Shown piece after piece: positions 23,638 through 34,102 of a DNA stretch of 64,000 nt. Both the position numbers and the translations under genes were made by a program. The stretch's first letter is position 1; the number at the start of each line of letters is the position of its first letter. The notes beneath the pieces were generated by a model, which saw only the letters and a list, made by a program, of their open reading frames with translations, was not told the DNA's origin and searched no databases. Origin of the DNA: Ornithodoros turicata (taxonomy: Eukaryota > Arthropoda > Arachnida > Ixodida > Argasidae); the NCBI RefSeq assembly GCF_037126465.1, contig NC_088206.1:68885687-68949686 (forward strand). The letters run 5' to 3'.

Positions 23638-24059
23638 CAACTGCAGATACTCAAGCACTACGCCAGGTAGCGCTTGAGTATGACCTCCGGCACATCTGTG
23701 CAAAATACTCTGGATTTTAAGAACCGTGGTTCTGTTGCAGGGACTGTCGCAAAAGGACGATTCCGCCGATGACTTCAAGTGCCATTGACAAGTGCTAACG
23801 TGTTTTGGTATCGATATTCATGTGGTTGGTAGAGAGCACGCATGCAACGACAAATTGGCGGGGGTCCGTGCTTCATTTTTTTTTTTTTTTTCATTTCAAG
23901 GTCGACTCGTTTGTCAGCGTTCGGCAAAAATTTGGGACTCCTATGGGGGGGTTTCGGAGTCAAGAGACGGAATGCACTTTGTTTCATTGTACATAACTTG
24001 GTCTGTCTTTGGACGTCCCTCGGAAGGACAACGATTTGGAGACATTGTAAAACTTCCGA

Positions 24060-24065
24060 AATAAA
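24060..24065 (+). terminator. Sulfotransferase polyadenylation signal
   Basis: AATAAA about 420 bases after the stop codon, followed by a GT-rich stretch. It is the first canonical signal in the 3' UTR. Confidence 0.6.
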
Positions 24066-24085
24066 GTGAGGTTATTTATTTGACG

Positions 24086-25118
24086 AGAGCGGGGTAAAGG
24101 GTTGGTGTGCAGGCTGCTGGTCCTGACGACAGTGGGACTTAACCATTGGTCAGAAAGCCGTGAAGGATACGTTGACGGGTTTGTGATGTTTATACTGAGT
24201 TGAGAGAGTTTGGGCATCACTTTGGGCATCACGTTTCCGAGATAAGATTCCTAAGATAAGATTTCCGTGATTCTGTCTATTCCCTTAATTGTACCCGATG
24301 AAGTGAAACTTCTGGTGTGCGCCATGGTTTCCTTTGATGCAAGCATACGGCGGAGCACACGGCGTTATCAGCTGCGTTGTCGTCCTCGATTAGAACCGCA
24401 TGGCATGTTATCAAAACTAGGAGTGTTCTTGATATGTGTAGATGTGCCGTATCGATGCTTCTAGTACATATGTTCTATCATTGGTAAGACTTGCTGCAGG
24501 CTCCTGGAAGGCATTCTTTCACTGCGTCGAACTCTCACTTTCCTGTATGAGCAGCGATGGAAGTCTCACGGGGTAGTTTTGCACGTGCGGTGAGTCAGCC
24601 TATATATGGACCTGTCGGTATCTATAGTGTATCTCGAGTTCCATAGGCCCGCACAATACCGACTGAGGTTCCAAACACGATGCAGCCTTCACAATCCCTA
24701 CCTCACGTTGAGCCAAGCTTGACAGATCAGTGACACGTGGTATGATTCCCCGCATGGGAAGAGAGTGCTGTAACTATGCTCCTGTCCATTTACTGTTACC
24801 ACTTCACCGCCATGCAATCCACAGGGTGCGCCCTATATACTGTGTGTATATTTGTTTGACTACTCCCTAGCGGTCACTTGTTTCCATTTTGAGGTTGTGG
24901 GGCTTTGTTTTAGCGCTTGCCGACATATTCCCATCAGCACGATCCCAAGGTTAACGCGCTAATTGTGCTTTTTTCGTGACCTGGTTACTTTGTTCTTCCG
25001 AAGTATTACTGCAGCTCATTGACTGAGTTAGTCTTAGCGCCGTTGTCTCATCCTTGGTGTCATTGTCAGCTGTACGAGACGTCATTTGCAAACCTGCGTG
25101 ATTTAATTCCAGTATGTA
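24086..25118. other. Gene-free stretch
   Basis: No gene recognised between the sulfotransferase 3' end and the next repeat. Confidence 0.4.
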
Positions 25119-25640
25119 CACTCTAAGAAAAAAAAAAGGAGTAAAACGGGGAGTAATTGCAGCTTCTACTCCCCTAGTCTGCAATTACTCCCATTTTTAG
25201 TCCCCTAACCCGACATTTACTCCCCAGGACTGCAAATTGTCACTAAACTTCGCGACTGGTCTCCTGAATGCAACAGTCTAGGTAAATATGTGCCCTTGGT
25301 CAATTTGAACGACATAAGGCTGTATAACTCAGACAACGTAGCAATTTTCCAGCCACACAGAGTAAGAAACAGTTAGCGCATCTTTCTTCGCAAAATGTGC
25401 CCTAGTACGGCGTAAGATTTTATATAACTCGATATATCACGGTTGACAGTTTGCTTCAAAGTATTTTCATGCATGCACACCAATTATGTACCTGGGACTC
25501 TTACAACAGCGCGTGAAATGCAGTCTCCACGCTGTGACATTCATTTACTCCCGTGCATTTACTCCCGAAAGGGACTATTTTTTGTGGCAATGCGTTTAGT
25601 CCCCAAAAGGAGTAAAAGTACTCCTTTTTTTCTTAGAGTG
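25119..25640 (-). mobile_element. MITE family A, copy 2 (522 bp)
   Basis: Starts CACTCTAAGAAAAAAAAAAG and ends CTTAGAGTG, with TA on both sides. The interior matches copy 1 (2331-2862) in reverse orientation, including ACTGCAAATTGTCACTAAAC and GTGCCCTTGGTCAATTTGAA. Confidence 0.8.
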
Positions 25641-25854
25641 TATCCGGGGTAAAACTAATGGCCGAGATCTAAAGAAGGCAAAAATCGACTCCCACAAACA
25701 GCAATCCCGGTGTTTACGCGTTTGTTAACGTTTCCATACATGTGCCGTGTGACCAGGACCTGCTGTTCAGGATACATCGAGTTCCTCTGGCAGGCTATCC
25801 TTCGAGGATTTCCTAGCTCGATAAGCCGACAGATACGGGTCTCTTACCCCCCTA

Positions 25855-26153
25855 CGCAATAGGCCTCTCCCTGTTTGTAAACAAATGACGTCATAGTGTT
25901 CGACAGCGCCACCAGTTTGGTAGAGTTGAACTTTACGCTCGAAGCTAGAGGCGAACCAAGTCGCGCCCGAAAGCCTGAAAGTCTTGAGGGGATTATGATT
26001 GTCCCTGAAAGGGATGCGACCTTCGGTCCTACTTTTCTTTCAATAGGAGGCAGCGAACAAGGGTTCATTCGTGGAACCCAGCCATCCCCTTCCGATTTGT
26101 TTCGGTTTCAGTCTGTCTACCAACGTCATGATGACGTTTCTCGGATACAGGTC
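25855..26153 (-). mobile_element. Dispersed repeat H, copy 2 (reversed)
   Basis: Runs from GGCCTCTCCCTGTTTGTAAA to GGATACAGGTCTATT, in the opposite direction to the other three copies and with all the same internal blocks. It faces copy 3 across the mariner remnant. Confidence 0.75.
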
Positions 26154-26275
26154 TATTTCAACACCGCCGGGACGAGTCCCTGCTATCGTATATGGAGTAA
26201 TACAAGGATCTTTTAAAGTTGACCGAGGCTTTTATTTATTTCTTTAAATACAATGGAAAATCTGTGAAGTCAAGT

Positions 26276-26805
26276 CTACGTCAAGTTTTCAAAGTGTTCA
26301 CCATGCGTATCTAGACACCGCTGCCATCGTTGTGACAACTCTTTGATGCCTTCGGCGTAGGAAGCAGTGAGGCTGCTGTCGTAGCCACTGCAGGACATCT
26401 TTCTGAAGGGCTTCGTCCCGTGTGGGACATCTTTTCTTCAAGGTGCTCTTTAATGGGCCCAAACAAATGGTAGTCGCTTGGGGCTAAGTCTGGGCTGTAA
26501 GGAACATGGGGCGAAAATTCCCTGCGCATTTCCGCCAGGGTAGCTACCGTCAAATTCGTCGTGTGAGGCCGGGCATTGCCGCAGAGAAGAATGGCCCTTC
26601 CGGACAACATCCCTCCCGGGCCTTTTCTCGCGAATCGCACGGCACCCTTTATCAATGAGGTGTAGTACAGGGCATTAATCGTGACCCTTTGCTCCATGAA
26701 GTCCACATGGATGACATTCAGCATGTTCCAGAAGACTGTTCACATGGACCTACCAGCAAAAGGCAGCGGCTTGTTTTTCTTTGGCGACGGGGAAGCCTTC
26801 TTTGT
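26276..26805 (-). pseudogene. Dead mariner transposase fragment
   Basis: The C-terminal half of a mariner (DD34D) transposase. It shows FMEQRVTINA, then NARPHTTNL, then YSPDLAPSDYHLFGP. After a frameshift it ends in ELSQRWQRCLDTHGEHF followed by a TAG stop at 26276-26278. The second catalytic Asp is lost: the usual HDN before ARPH reads CGN. Upstream, KKNKPLPFAG and TVFWN are visible in another frame broken by a stop. The N-terminal DNA-binding half is absent. It lies between two facing copies of repeat H. Confidence 0.8.
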
Positions 26806-27026
26806 GGGGTTGTTCCACGAATGGGCACTTGTTCCCTGCCTCCTATTGAAAAAAAAAAAAAAAGAAGTAGGACCGCAGGTCGCGTCCCTTTCAAGGACCA
26901 TCGTAATCCCCTCAAGACCGCGGCTTTCGGGCGCGACAAAGCTTCGAGCGCGTAGTTCAACTCTACCAAATTGGTGGCACTGTCGAACACTATGACGTCA
27001 TTTGTTTACAAACAGGGAGAGGTCTA
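26805..27026 (+). mobile_element. Dispersed repeat H, copy 3 (partial)
   Basis: Begins at the GTTCCACGAATGGGCAC block and runs to CAGGGAGAGGTCTATT; the first about 60 bp of the family are missing. It contains an internal A-run. Confidence 0.75.
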
Positions 27027-27267
27027 TTCTGCACACACCGTCCGGCTCCTGCTATCTGTGAATATATATATATTTCTTTTATGGTCTATCAGGGTACTTT
27101 ATGATAACTACCTCCATTTATTTTCTGTGTGGCCCTCCACGATCAACGCCGCCTCTAAGGTCAACGCCGGCTGATTTGAGCTTGAGGCCCCCTGTTCTGG
27201 GGCATTTCTTCCAAGAGCAGGAAATTTGTGGAGGTCAGAGAGAAAGTCAAGCCCAACAACACAACAG

Positions 27268-27555
27268 ACCCGAGAAACGTCATCGTGACGTTGGTAGACA
27301 GACGGAAACCGAAACAAATCAGAAGGGGAGGGCTGTGTTCCACGAATGGGCACTTGTGCGCTGCCTCCTATATTGAAAGAAGAGTAGGACCATAGGTCGC
27401 GTCCCTTTCAAGGACCATCGTAATCCCCTCAAGACCGTGGCTTTCGTGGCGCGACCTCGTTCGCGACCAAGCTTCGAGCGTAGTTCAACTCTACCAAATT
27501 GGTGGCGCTGTGGAACACTATGACGTCATTTGTGTACAAACAGGGAGAGGGCTAT
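27268..27555 (+). mobile_element. Dispersed repeat H, copy 4
   Basis: Full set of blocks from CCCGAGAAACGTCATC to CAGGGAGAGGGCTATT, in the same orientation as copies 1 and 3. Confidence 0.75.
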
Positions 27556-28591
27556 TCACTATACCACAGGCCGTACGCTTTCGGAACTTTGGTGCCACCA
27601 GTGACGTAACCAGAGAGAGGAGGGGGGGAGAGGTCAACCCCCATAAATCGTACCTTTGGTAGTGCATGTGGGAGAGGGGAAAGAGGGTGAAATCCTCTCC
27701 CTCACGTAAAGTTCCGGTAGAACCCCTCCCGAAATATTTCCCCCCATAACAACGTGAACAGACAGCAGTTAATGTTGTTAAAATACTTTAATATTACCGT
27801 GAATTGTTGGAGCACATGATGAAGCACGATTGTGGCGAAGGACAGGGAGCACATGGCATGCACTAAACGCACTAAACATGCTGAACTGATCCGTGTGATC
27901 ACGCAGTATAATCATTGCACAAGTTTCACTCATGTACAAAGTCCATGTCATGCAACATGGGTCAGTCCTAGAAGACTAAAAGGAAGATAAATATCAGCAC
28001 TGTCACAATCATGCACAATTGAATGTCGTGGATACAAGTGGTGGATGTGAAGGAATAACGTTAACATTAGAGGCAATGAATATCGGTCAGAAGAGTGCCC
28101 GACGAAATCGAAAGTCTTTATACTTACCATACAAGCTCAAGCCCTGCGTTCTAATCTAATCCTATCTATCTTACCTAGTTCCTATCTAATAATTAAGAAC
28201 GTCGTCTTGAAAGCGTTCGTGCCGCAATGCGTTGTGAACAGGTAAGAAAAAAAAAGAAAGAAAGAAGGAACTTTAGTTTGCATACCACAGTAAGAAATAC
28301 CACATGCGCGCAACAAATTATGCGCTACAATATTCTTCAATACTCTTCAATACAATTCTACAATATTCTCCGAATTAAAAACGGCCAATCGCCACATTGG
28401 AAATACATCACGTGACTAAGTCTAAAATACGTGCCGTTTAACACACGGTTGTCTATTCAGTTAAAAATGCTTCCCGTCATTAAGTATGATACCGCTAAAC
28501 AGCAAGGCACTTCTTGATAAAATCTATGGCGCTGGTCCATCTCAAATATTATGGTCGAGATTCAATATTAAATTTAAAAACCTTCAGGAAA
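27556..28591. other. Gene-free stretch, includes 3' UTR of the CCCH zinc-finger gene
   Basis: No other gene recognised. The part next to 28591 is expected to be the 3' UTR of the minus-strand ZFP36-type gene. I see no clear minus-strand AATAAA close to the stop. Confidence 0.4.
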
Positions 28592-31011
28592 TCAGTCCTG
28601 GCTACGCGCGCACAGCTGCGGACAAAGCTGTTCGAAGATGGCCAAGCGCCTGGGAGGCAGTTCCTTCCACAGACCTTGCCTGCGTCTCCCCCACCTGTGC
28701 CTGAAGCCAGGCTCTAAGGGCGTCTCAAATAACGTAGCCTTAAGCGGCAAAGGCATCACAACCACCGCGTCGCCCTTGAGTTCAGAGGCAGAAGTCTTGC
28801 GCTTCTTGGAACTGGGCGTCGGAGGAGAGTCCTGGTCATCGGAGCTCCGCGGAGAGGAAGTCTTGTAGCCGGAACTGTCAGTTTCTTTGACGGCGCTACG
28901 AGGGTTCTCGGGCATGGGAACTTTAGGGGTGGGCTGGAGGGACGACTTGAGTTCCTCCAGGTCGGGTTTCGTGTGGATGAAACTGCAGCGTGCGCCGAAT
29001 GAGCAGTAGCCCTGGGACGAAAGCAAACAAGCTGTGATGTTCATTGGATCATGTCGCACTGTCAGGAGGGACCGTGAGGCGCTTCAAGAGGATAACAGGC
29101 CGATGTTCTACTTGTTTCCCTTTCCGATAAGTCTAACTGACAACCACGTGACTCGTGACGTCATCGAGCTCAGCCGAGAGAGAGTGTACATGGTCAGCGG
29201 CGGCACCGTACGTGGCAACGGTGGTGGTGGTGGTGATGGTGATAGGGCTTGCCGTTGTCGGCCTCACGTATGTGGGCAACGTCACGACTTACGCCCTGGG
29301 GGAATGTGCGTCCTGGGCCGACTTCTAAGGGAACTGTGCCGACATATGTCTGAAAGCGTCTGAGGAACACCGTGCCAACGCCTCCTAGACAACACAAGGC
29401 CTCAGCCAATGCCACCTATGGATAACAATTCCTGAGAACTCTTTCAATTGCCGTCGGCAACTTTGCCCTACTATCGCTGTTGGCGATGGATAGGTGACGT
29501 CATCGAAAGCGCGAAGAAGGGAAAAGCTCCCACATTGAAAATGTATGGTAGCCGGCCAGGCCGGGTCCGACCGATCTTGAACTTTCACATATAGCGATGG
29601 TGGTAGTGGTGAAAGAACTCGCCGTTGTCGGCCTCACAGAGGTGGGCAACGTGCGTCCTGGGCAGACTTCTAAGGGACCTGTGCCGACATATGTCTGAAA
29701 GAGTGAGGAAAACCCAGGAAAAAACCCCAGAAGCATCACTTCGGTCTGTGATTCGCCACGATGGAGCTCTTGCGCGAGCCTACCAAAACGGCTTTGAAGC
29801 GCGCAAATTCTAAATTCTATTCCATTCTAAATATAACGATAACGATCGCTATGTGAAAGTTCAAGATCGGTGATGTTCAAGACTATCCTTCAAGATGATG
29901 TTATCGAAAGAGTGCTCAGGCATTTTCTTATATAGGAGGTGACGATGGAACTGGTTGCCGTAGTCGGCAACGCTTACGCGGGCAACGTCACGACGATCGC
30001 AGGGGGAGGGGGCTGTTCGTGCGTCCTGGGCAGACTTCATAGAGAACTGTGCCAACATTTGTCTTAAAGCGAGTGGTGGCCGTGCTCGTGCTAGACGAAT
30101 TTTCAATAGCCAATGAACGCGCATGGCCCTGTTACGTGAGGGCTGTAGATCGGACCGCGCCTCGAAAGTCACAAAAAAACCTCGGAATCAGTAAGTGGAA
30201 AAGCTAACATCCAGAACAAAGGGAGGCATTGTAGTTCTGTCGAGGACTATATGCATTTCCACAAACATTAGACCATTACGGGATTAAATGCACTAAAGTT
30301 TAAGCGTAGTTTAGGAAATATATGCATTACTGGAGTGTAAATTTCTTGGTCAGGGAGAGGTTTTTAATCGCTCCACAATTTACTCTTTTTTTTTAAGTTC
30401 TGTGTTAGCGCCGCGAAGCAACTGTGGCTATGAGCAACGCACAGACGTGGACAGATGGAGTGAGGACAGCAGGAAGGTGTGTGGGACACAGGGCATAGTA
30501 TGCGTCCTGGGCAGACTTCAGGAGGAACTGTGCAGACATTCGTCTGGAAAGTCTGCTAGAAAACTCAGTGGAAACCTCAGGCAGCTCAGCCGGCGGTAGG
30601 ATTCGAACCCACTACCTCCCAGTGTTCATCACGACCTTAGCTACCATCAAACGAGCGAACGCTTTCACCCGCTCGGCCATGCCGCTGACGTCACGAACAG
30701 GACACCCAGTTTTTTTTGTCAACCGCCCCATCACATCAACTCACATCCTGGTGGTAGTCCTTGCAGAGTTCGGAGCGATGCTTGGGATGCCGTTTTATGG
30801 GCCTCAGTTCGTGAACGCTGTGTGCGTAGACACAGCCGTCTCCGAAGCTGCAGACGCCCTCTTCCACCAGGTGATGACACATCTCCGTCTTGTAGCGGCT
30901 GGAGAACACCGTTGACCACCAGGGTGGGCTGGGGACGGGACGTGGATCGCGAGGGTCGCGTCCCTCTGTGGCGTGAGACGCCAGGCGGCGCATGTGGTTC
31001 ACATGTTTCCT
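28592..31011 (-). CDS. ZFP36/tristetraprolin-type CCCH zinc-finger protein (5' end incomplete)
   Basis: An RNA-binding factor that binds AU-rich 3' UTR elements and recruits CCR4-NOT for mRNA decay. Two exons are clear: 30745-31011 (or from 31009) and 28592-29011. The junction has donor GAT|GTGAGT and acceptor CCCAG|GGC. Finger 1 starts at YKTEMC and has C-x8-C-x5-C-x3-H; an 18-residue linker with RHPKHRSELC follows; finger 2, split by the intron at YHQD|GYC, has the same spacing ending SFIH. These spacings are diagnostic of the family. The C-terminus carries RRLAIF close to the end, matching the position of the family's CNOT1-binding motif. The middle is Ser/Pro-rich, as usual. The acceptor before 31011 shows that the N-terminal exon lies further upstream and was not found with confidence. 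Confidence 0.9.
29205..30070 (-). mobile_element. Three partial class II tRNA-SINE copies in the ZFP36-type intron
   Basis: Fragments at about 29205-29380, 29590-29750 and 29935-30070 share the minus-strand block for the 3' half of the SINE, seen on the plus strand as GTGCGTCCTGGGC-GACTTC, GGAACTGTGCCGACAT and GTCTGAAAG. They lie in the single intron between the two zinc-finger exons, with the fuller copy at 30405-30694 beside them. Confidence 0.6.
30405..30694 (-). mobile_element. Class II tRNA-derived SINE, fullest copy
   Basis: On the minus strand the head reads TGGCCGAGCGGGT (box A, about 30667-30679) and GGTTCGAATCC (box B, 30599-30609), with a long variable region between, as in Leu or Ser tRNAs. 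The roughly 190-bp body follows (CCAGACGAATGTCTGCACAG, CTGCCCAGGACGCAT, TCACTCCATCTGTCC, GTTGCTTCGCGGCGCTAAC) and ends in A-rich sequence at about 30385-30400. Other pieces of the family lie at 12023-12218, 16556-16640 and 29205-30070. Confidence 0.75.
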
Positions 31012-31174
31012 CTGCGATATAGTAGTGTTAGTTATTAGTCGCTTTAAGAGCTACAGCCACACTGGGTGGGACCTCGAGTGGAGATAAGTAGTGGCTATAT
31101 ACTCGTCTCCGCAATGAACCTTCATGTAGGATATGATTACGGTTCTTAACGGTATTTCAGTTTTCAAGCAAGTA

Positions 31175-31775
31175 CAGTCGAAACTCGTTCGTTAATATGA
31201 CATTCGTTAATACGACCTCCCCGCTTTATCACCTTTTTTCTCAAGACCTGTTCCCTCCCAACGACCATCGCATGTAACTCATGTTTGTTAATGTGACAAT
31301 GAACGGTATTTTCCGCACAACTAGGAGGGAACATGTGTACTTTACCCTCATTACTATGACCGTTGGTCACTGAACCGGCGGTTCTCCTGACCCATAACGA
31401 CCAAAACCCGAGCAGGCCTTCTTTGTGACTCATGATGCCCCCTGTCTGACGTGCATAAAACAGCAGTGTCCTTGGCCATATGGTCATGGCGACCTGCTAC
31501 AGTCATACAGCATTGCATTCATCGACCATGTCTGAGCAGTGCAAACAAACAGAGCAGACCGCCGGAATAAAGAAGCGGATATGCGTCAGATGCAAGGAGT
31601 GACCATGCATCCATACATTCTTTTAAAAAGGCGTCATTATACGTTTTCCGTTACCAGCTCACATAATTGTCTACGTTTTGAAGCTTGCGTAAAGGCTATG
31701 GCTACATACGACTCCATTCGCTTTCTGACCAAAATCCGCGGGAACAACCGTGATCATATCAACGAGTTTCCACTG
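31175..31775 (+). mobile_element. MITE family B relative, long form (601 bp)
   Basis: Ends CAGTCGAAACTCGTT and AACGAGTTTCCACTG, both flanked by TA. TTAATATGAC and GTTAATACGAC words at the left echo the 173-bp family B copies, but the interior is longer and different. No transposase frame is seen. Confidence 0.7.
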
Positions 31776-34102
31776 TACATGTATTGGTAATTCAGTGTCC
31801 AAAGAACTGTGTTTTGTCAAGAATGTAAACGCTTGGCTCCTTGATGTTTTTTTTTTTTTTTTTGCAAAAATGGCAGCTAGGGGTGGACGCGAACTATCAG
31901 GACCTGAACAGTTCTATTTAGAAGCAGCGAAATCGGCAAAAACTTACCAAGTCCTTACGTGGCCGAGACCGCCGTTCCCGTGCCCCCAGTGACATATTGC
32001 TTGTTTGTGGTGGTACTACAAAAAAAAAATAATAATAATCAGAGAAGAGGGAATGAAACTTGTTACACGTACAAAACCACGTAATTATGTTCTGGTCAGG
32101 GTCGGCGATAAGGTGTGAGTGGGGTGGGGGGGGGGGGGGGGGGCAAGTAAGGCGACCGCCTTAGGCCCCGCGCACGAAGCGCTCAACCAGGGATTACTTC
32201 TTTTTTTTTTTAGTATCGAGCATGCACTTAATCGTGTGAAACAGGCCCCGCGATGTGCCTTTGCCTCGGGCCCTGCACACCCCTAGCACCGGCCCTGGTT
32301 ACGCTTTGTTCCGCACTCCAAACCTTATAATATGTATTCGAGAACCCTATATAGTATAAGAGGCCATGTCAATTACAAAGTGCTGAACAACTGTTATGAA
32401 AAAAAAAAAAATACGTGGGCCTATACATCAGCGTGCTGCTAAGCAAGAGAAAGGCACCATCAAAGCAACTGCGCACATCGGACTCAGAAAAACAAAGACA
32501 TATCCAAGGGAAGAATCAGCTTCATCGACACGGTATTGCGGTATTCACGCGGTATTGCACCGCTTTTGGTGCCAACGCATAATGAAGGACATAATACGCT
32601 TACGCTTATTAAATTATAAAAACCGATGACCTCGTCATAAAAAGAAGACTAAAAAAGTTACTGTATATAATCTGAAAACGTGGGGACGCTATCCAAAGGA
32701 ATGTCCGCAGACCTTATCGTGGCAGCTGCATGGCACGAACAATAACAATTCCAAATTCCTGAAGGATCGCGCATCCGATCTCGCAAGGCCTAACATACCT
32801 TTCGATTTGAGCAAACACATTGTTTTTGGCGATCTCCTTCCTGCACGTCCGCGAGCAAGCCGCTCTCCGAGCGAGGCCCTCTGAGAGGACTTCGGGAAGA
32901 ATCACGTGAACCCACACGTCTTGGCGATGTGGGTCAACTTTTCTTTGAAGTGAGATGTCCCCACTGTTAGCAATGATCTTTGCTTTCCGAGTGTTACTTT
33001 TCGGTCGGTAACCCCGGGGCCTCCATTTGTATCTTTTGTTGGGGGATAACGGGAAAATAGGAGGAGGCCAGATAGTGAGAGACCGACAGAAAGTGCTGGA
33101 ATCGTTCAAGAATGTCCGTTGCTTTACGTGACAGACAGACGGAAACCTGTTTGAAAAGGCTAAGTAATAAATGGACTAATACTCTTGGATTGGAGCGACA
33201 TCAACTACCCCGACTGCAGTTTGTGGGATTGGCGTAACATTTCTGTCGCAAGCGCCAGTTTTAGAAGACGACAGCGTCGGATTCTGTACAAATCACATTT
33301 TTAGTATCGATCACTGGTGGATGGGGCAGTAGATAGAACAAATTCGTCACTAAGAAATACATACGGGTATCAATATTAACGCTTGAACGATGCTGCAAAT
33401 CCCGCTACCAGAGTAAAAGAGGCTTCGTAGGTATCAGGACAGAACTAAAACATTTTGGCTCTAAGTTTCAATGCAATATCTCCTTTCCGCATCATCGTTC
33501 AATTAAGCGGCTAATGTGAAACAAGGTCATCAAAGCCCTCTAAGGAACTTGCATACTTACCAGTGCTTCTAGCCGTGCTGCAGTTTCAAAATTCCCAGTT
33601 CCTGTGCCAGAGAACTGATGTTCCGGCCGCCTTGTTGAAGAATGTTTGCATTACCTCCGAAATCAAGTGGGCGGATTCTGCTGATAAGCTAGACTTGTTA
33701 TCTTACCAAATTCCCCCGTAATTTTATGACAAATTTGGCATACATCGGCTCTTGTTATTCAAAAGCATCTTGCACGTCCCATTTTGTGCCTTTTATTTTA
33801 TTTGCATCTGAAATAATGTTTTGTAGGTGTACGTCTGACAACTTTTTCTCAGCACCTTGCAAAGCACGTGTCACTGTTAGGTCATGAAGCGGACGCAAAA
33901 CGAACAAGGGCGTGACCACAAACAATCCGAAACTGAAAGTAGTTTCAGTGCCATCATTTTACACCAGGGGGCTATGCGGATACTGTCACGTGATCGTTAA
34001 AGCGCATGACTGTCCCGTCTTCTAAGTGACGGGAGTACAGCTGTGATTAAATCGAGGAAGATTTAATATTTATTCGCGTTTAGCAGCTAGAACCCTGCCA
34101 AG
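31776..34102. other. Spacer between the CCCH gene and V-ATPase subunit D
   Basis: Contains poly-T at about 31846-31863, poly-G at about 32126-32143 and a minus-strand frame noted separately. The last few hundred bases are the likely promoter region of the V-ATPase gene; I can name no specific elements. Confidence 0.4.
32795..33109 (-). other. Candidate minus-strand exon, unproven
   Basis: A 131-codon frame on the minus strand contains AKIIANSGDISLQRK and AKNNVFAQIE. It reaches a consensus donor AG|GTATGT near 32795 in phase 2. That phase would join to the zinc-finger exon if the acceptor just before 31009 were used, giving AG|G. The nearer CAG at 31012 would break the frame. I recognise no domain, so this may be chance. 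Confidence 0.25.

Noticed and set aside
23284..23778. 164-codon minus-strand frame
   Set aside because: It is antisense to the last sulfotransferase exon, which has clear motifs in the sense frame.
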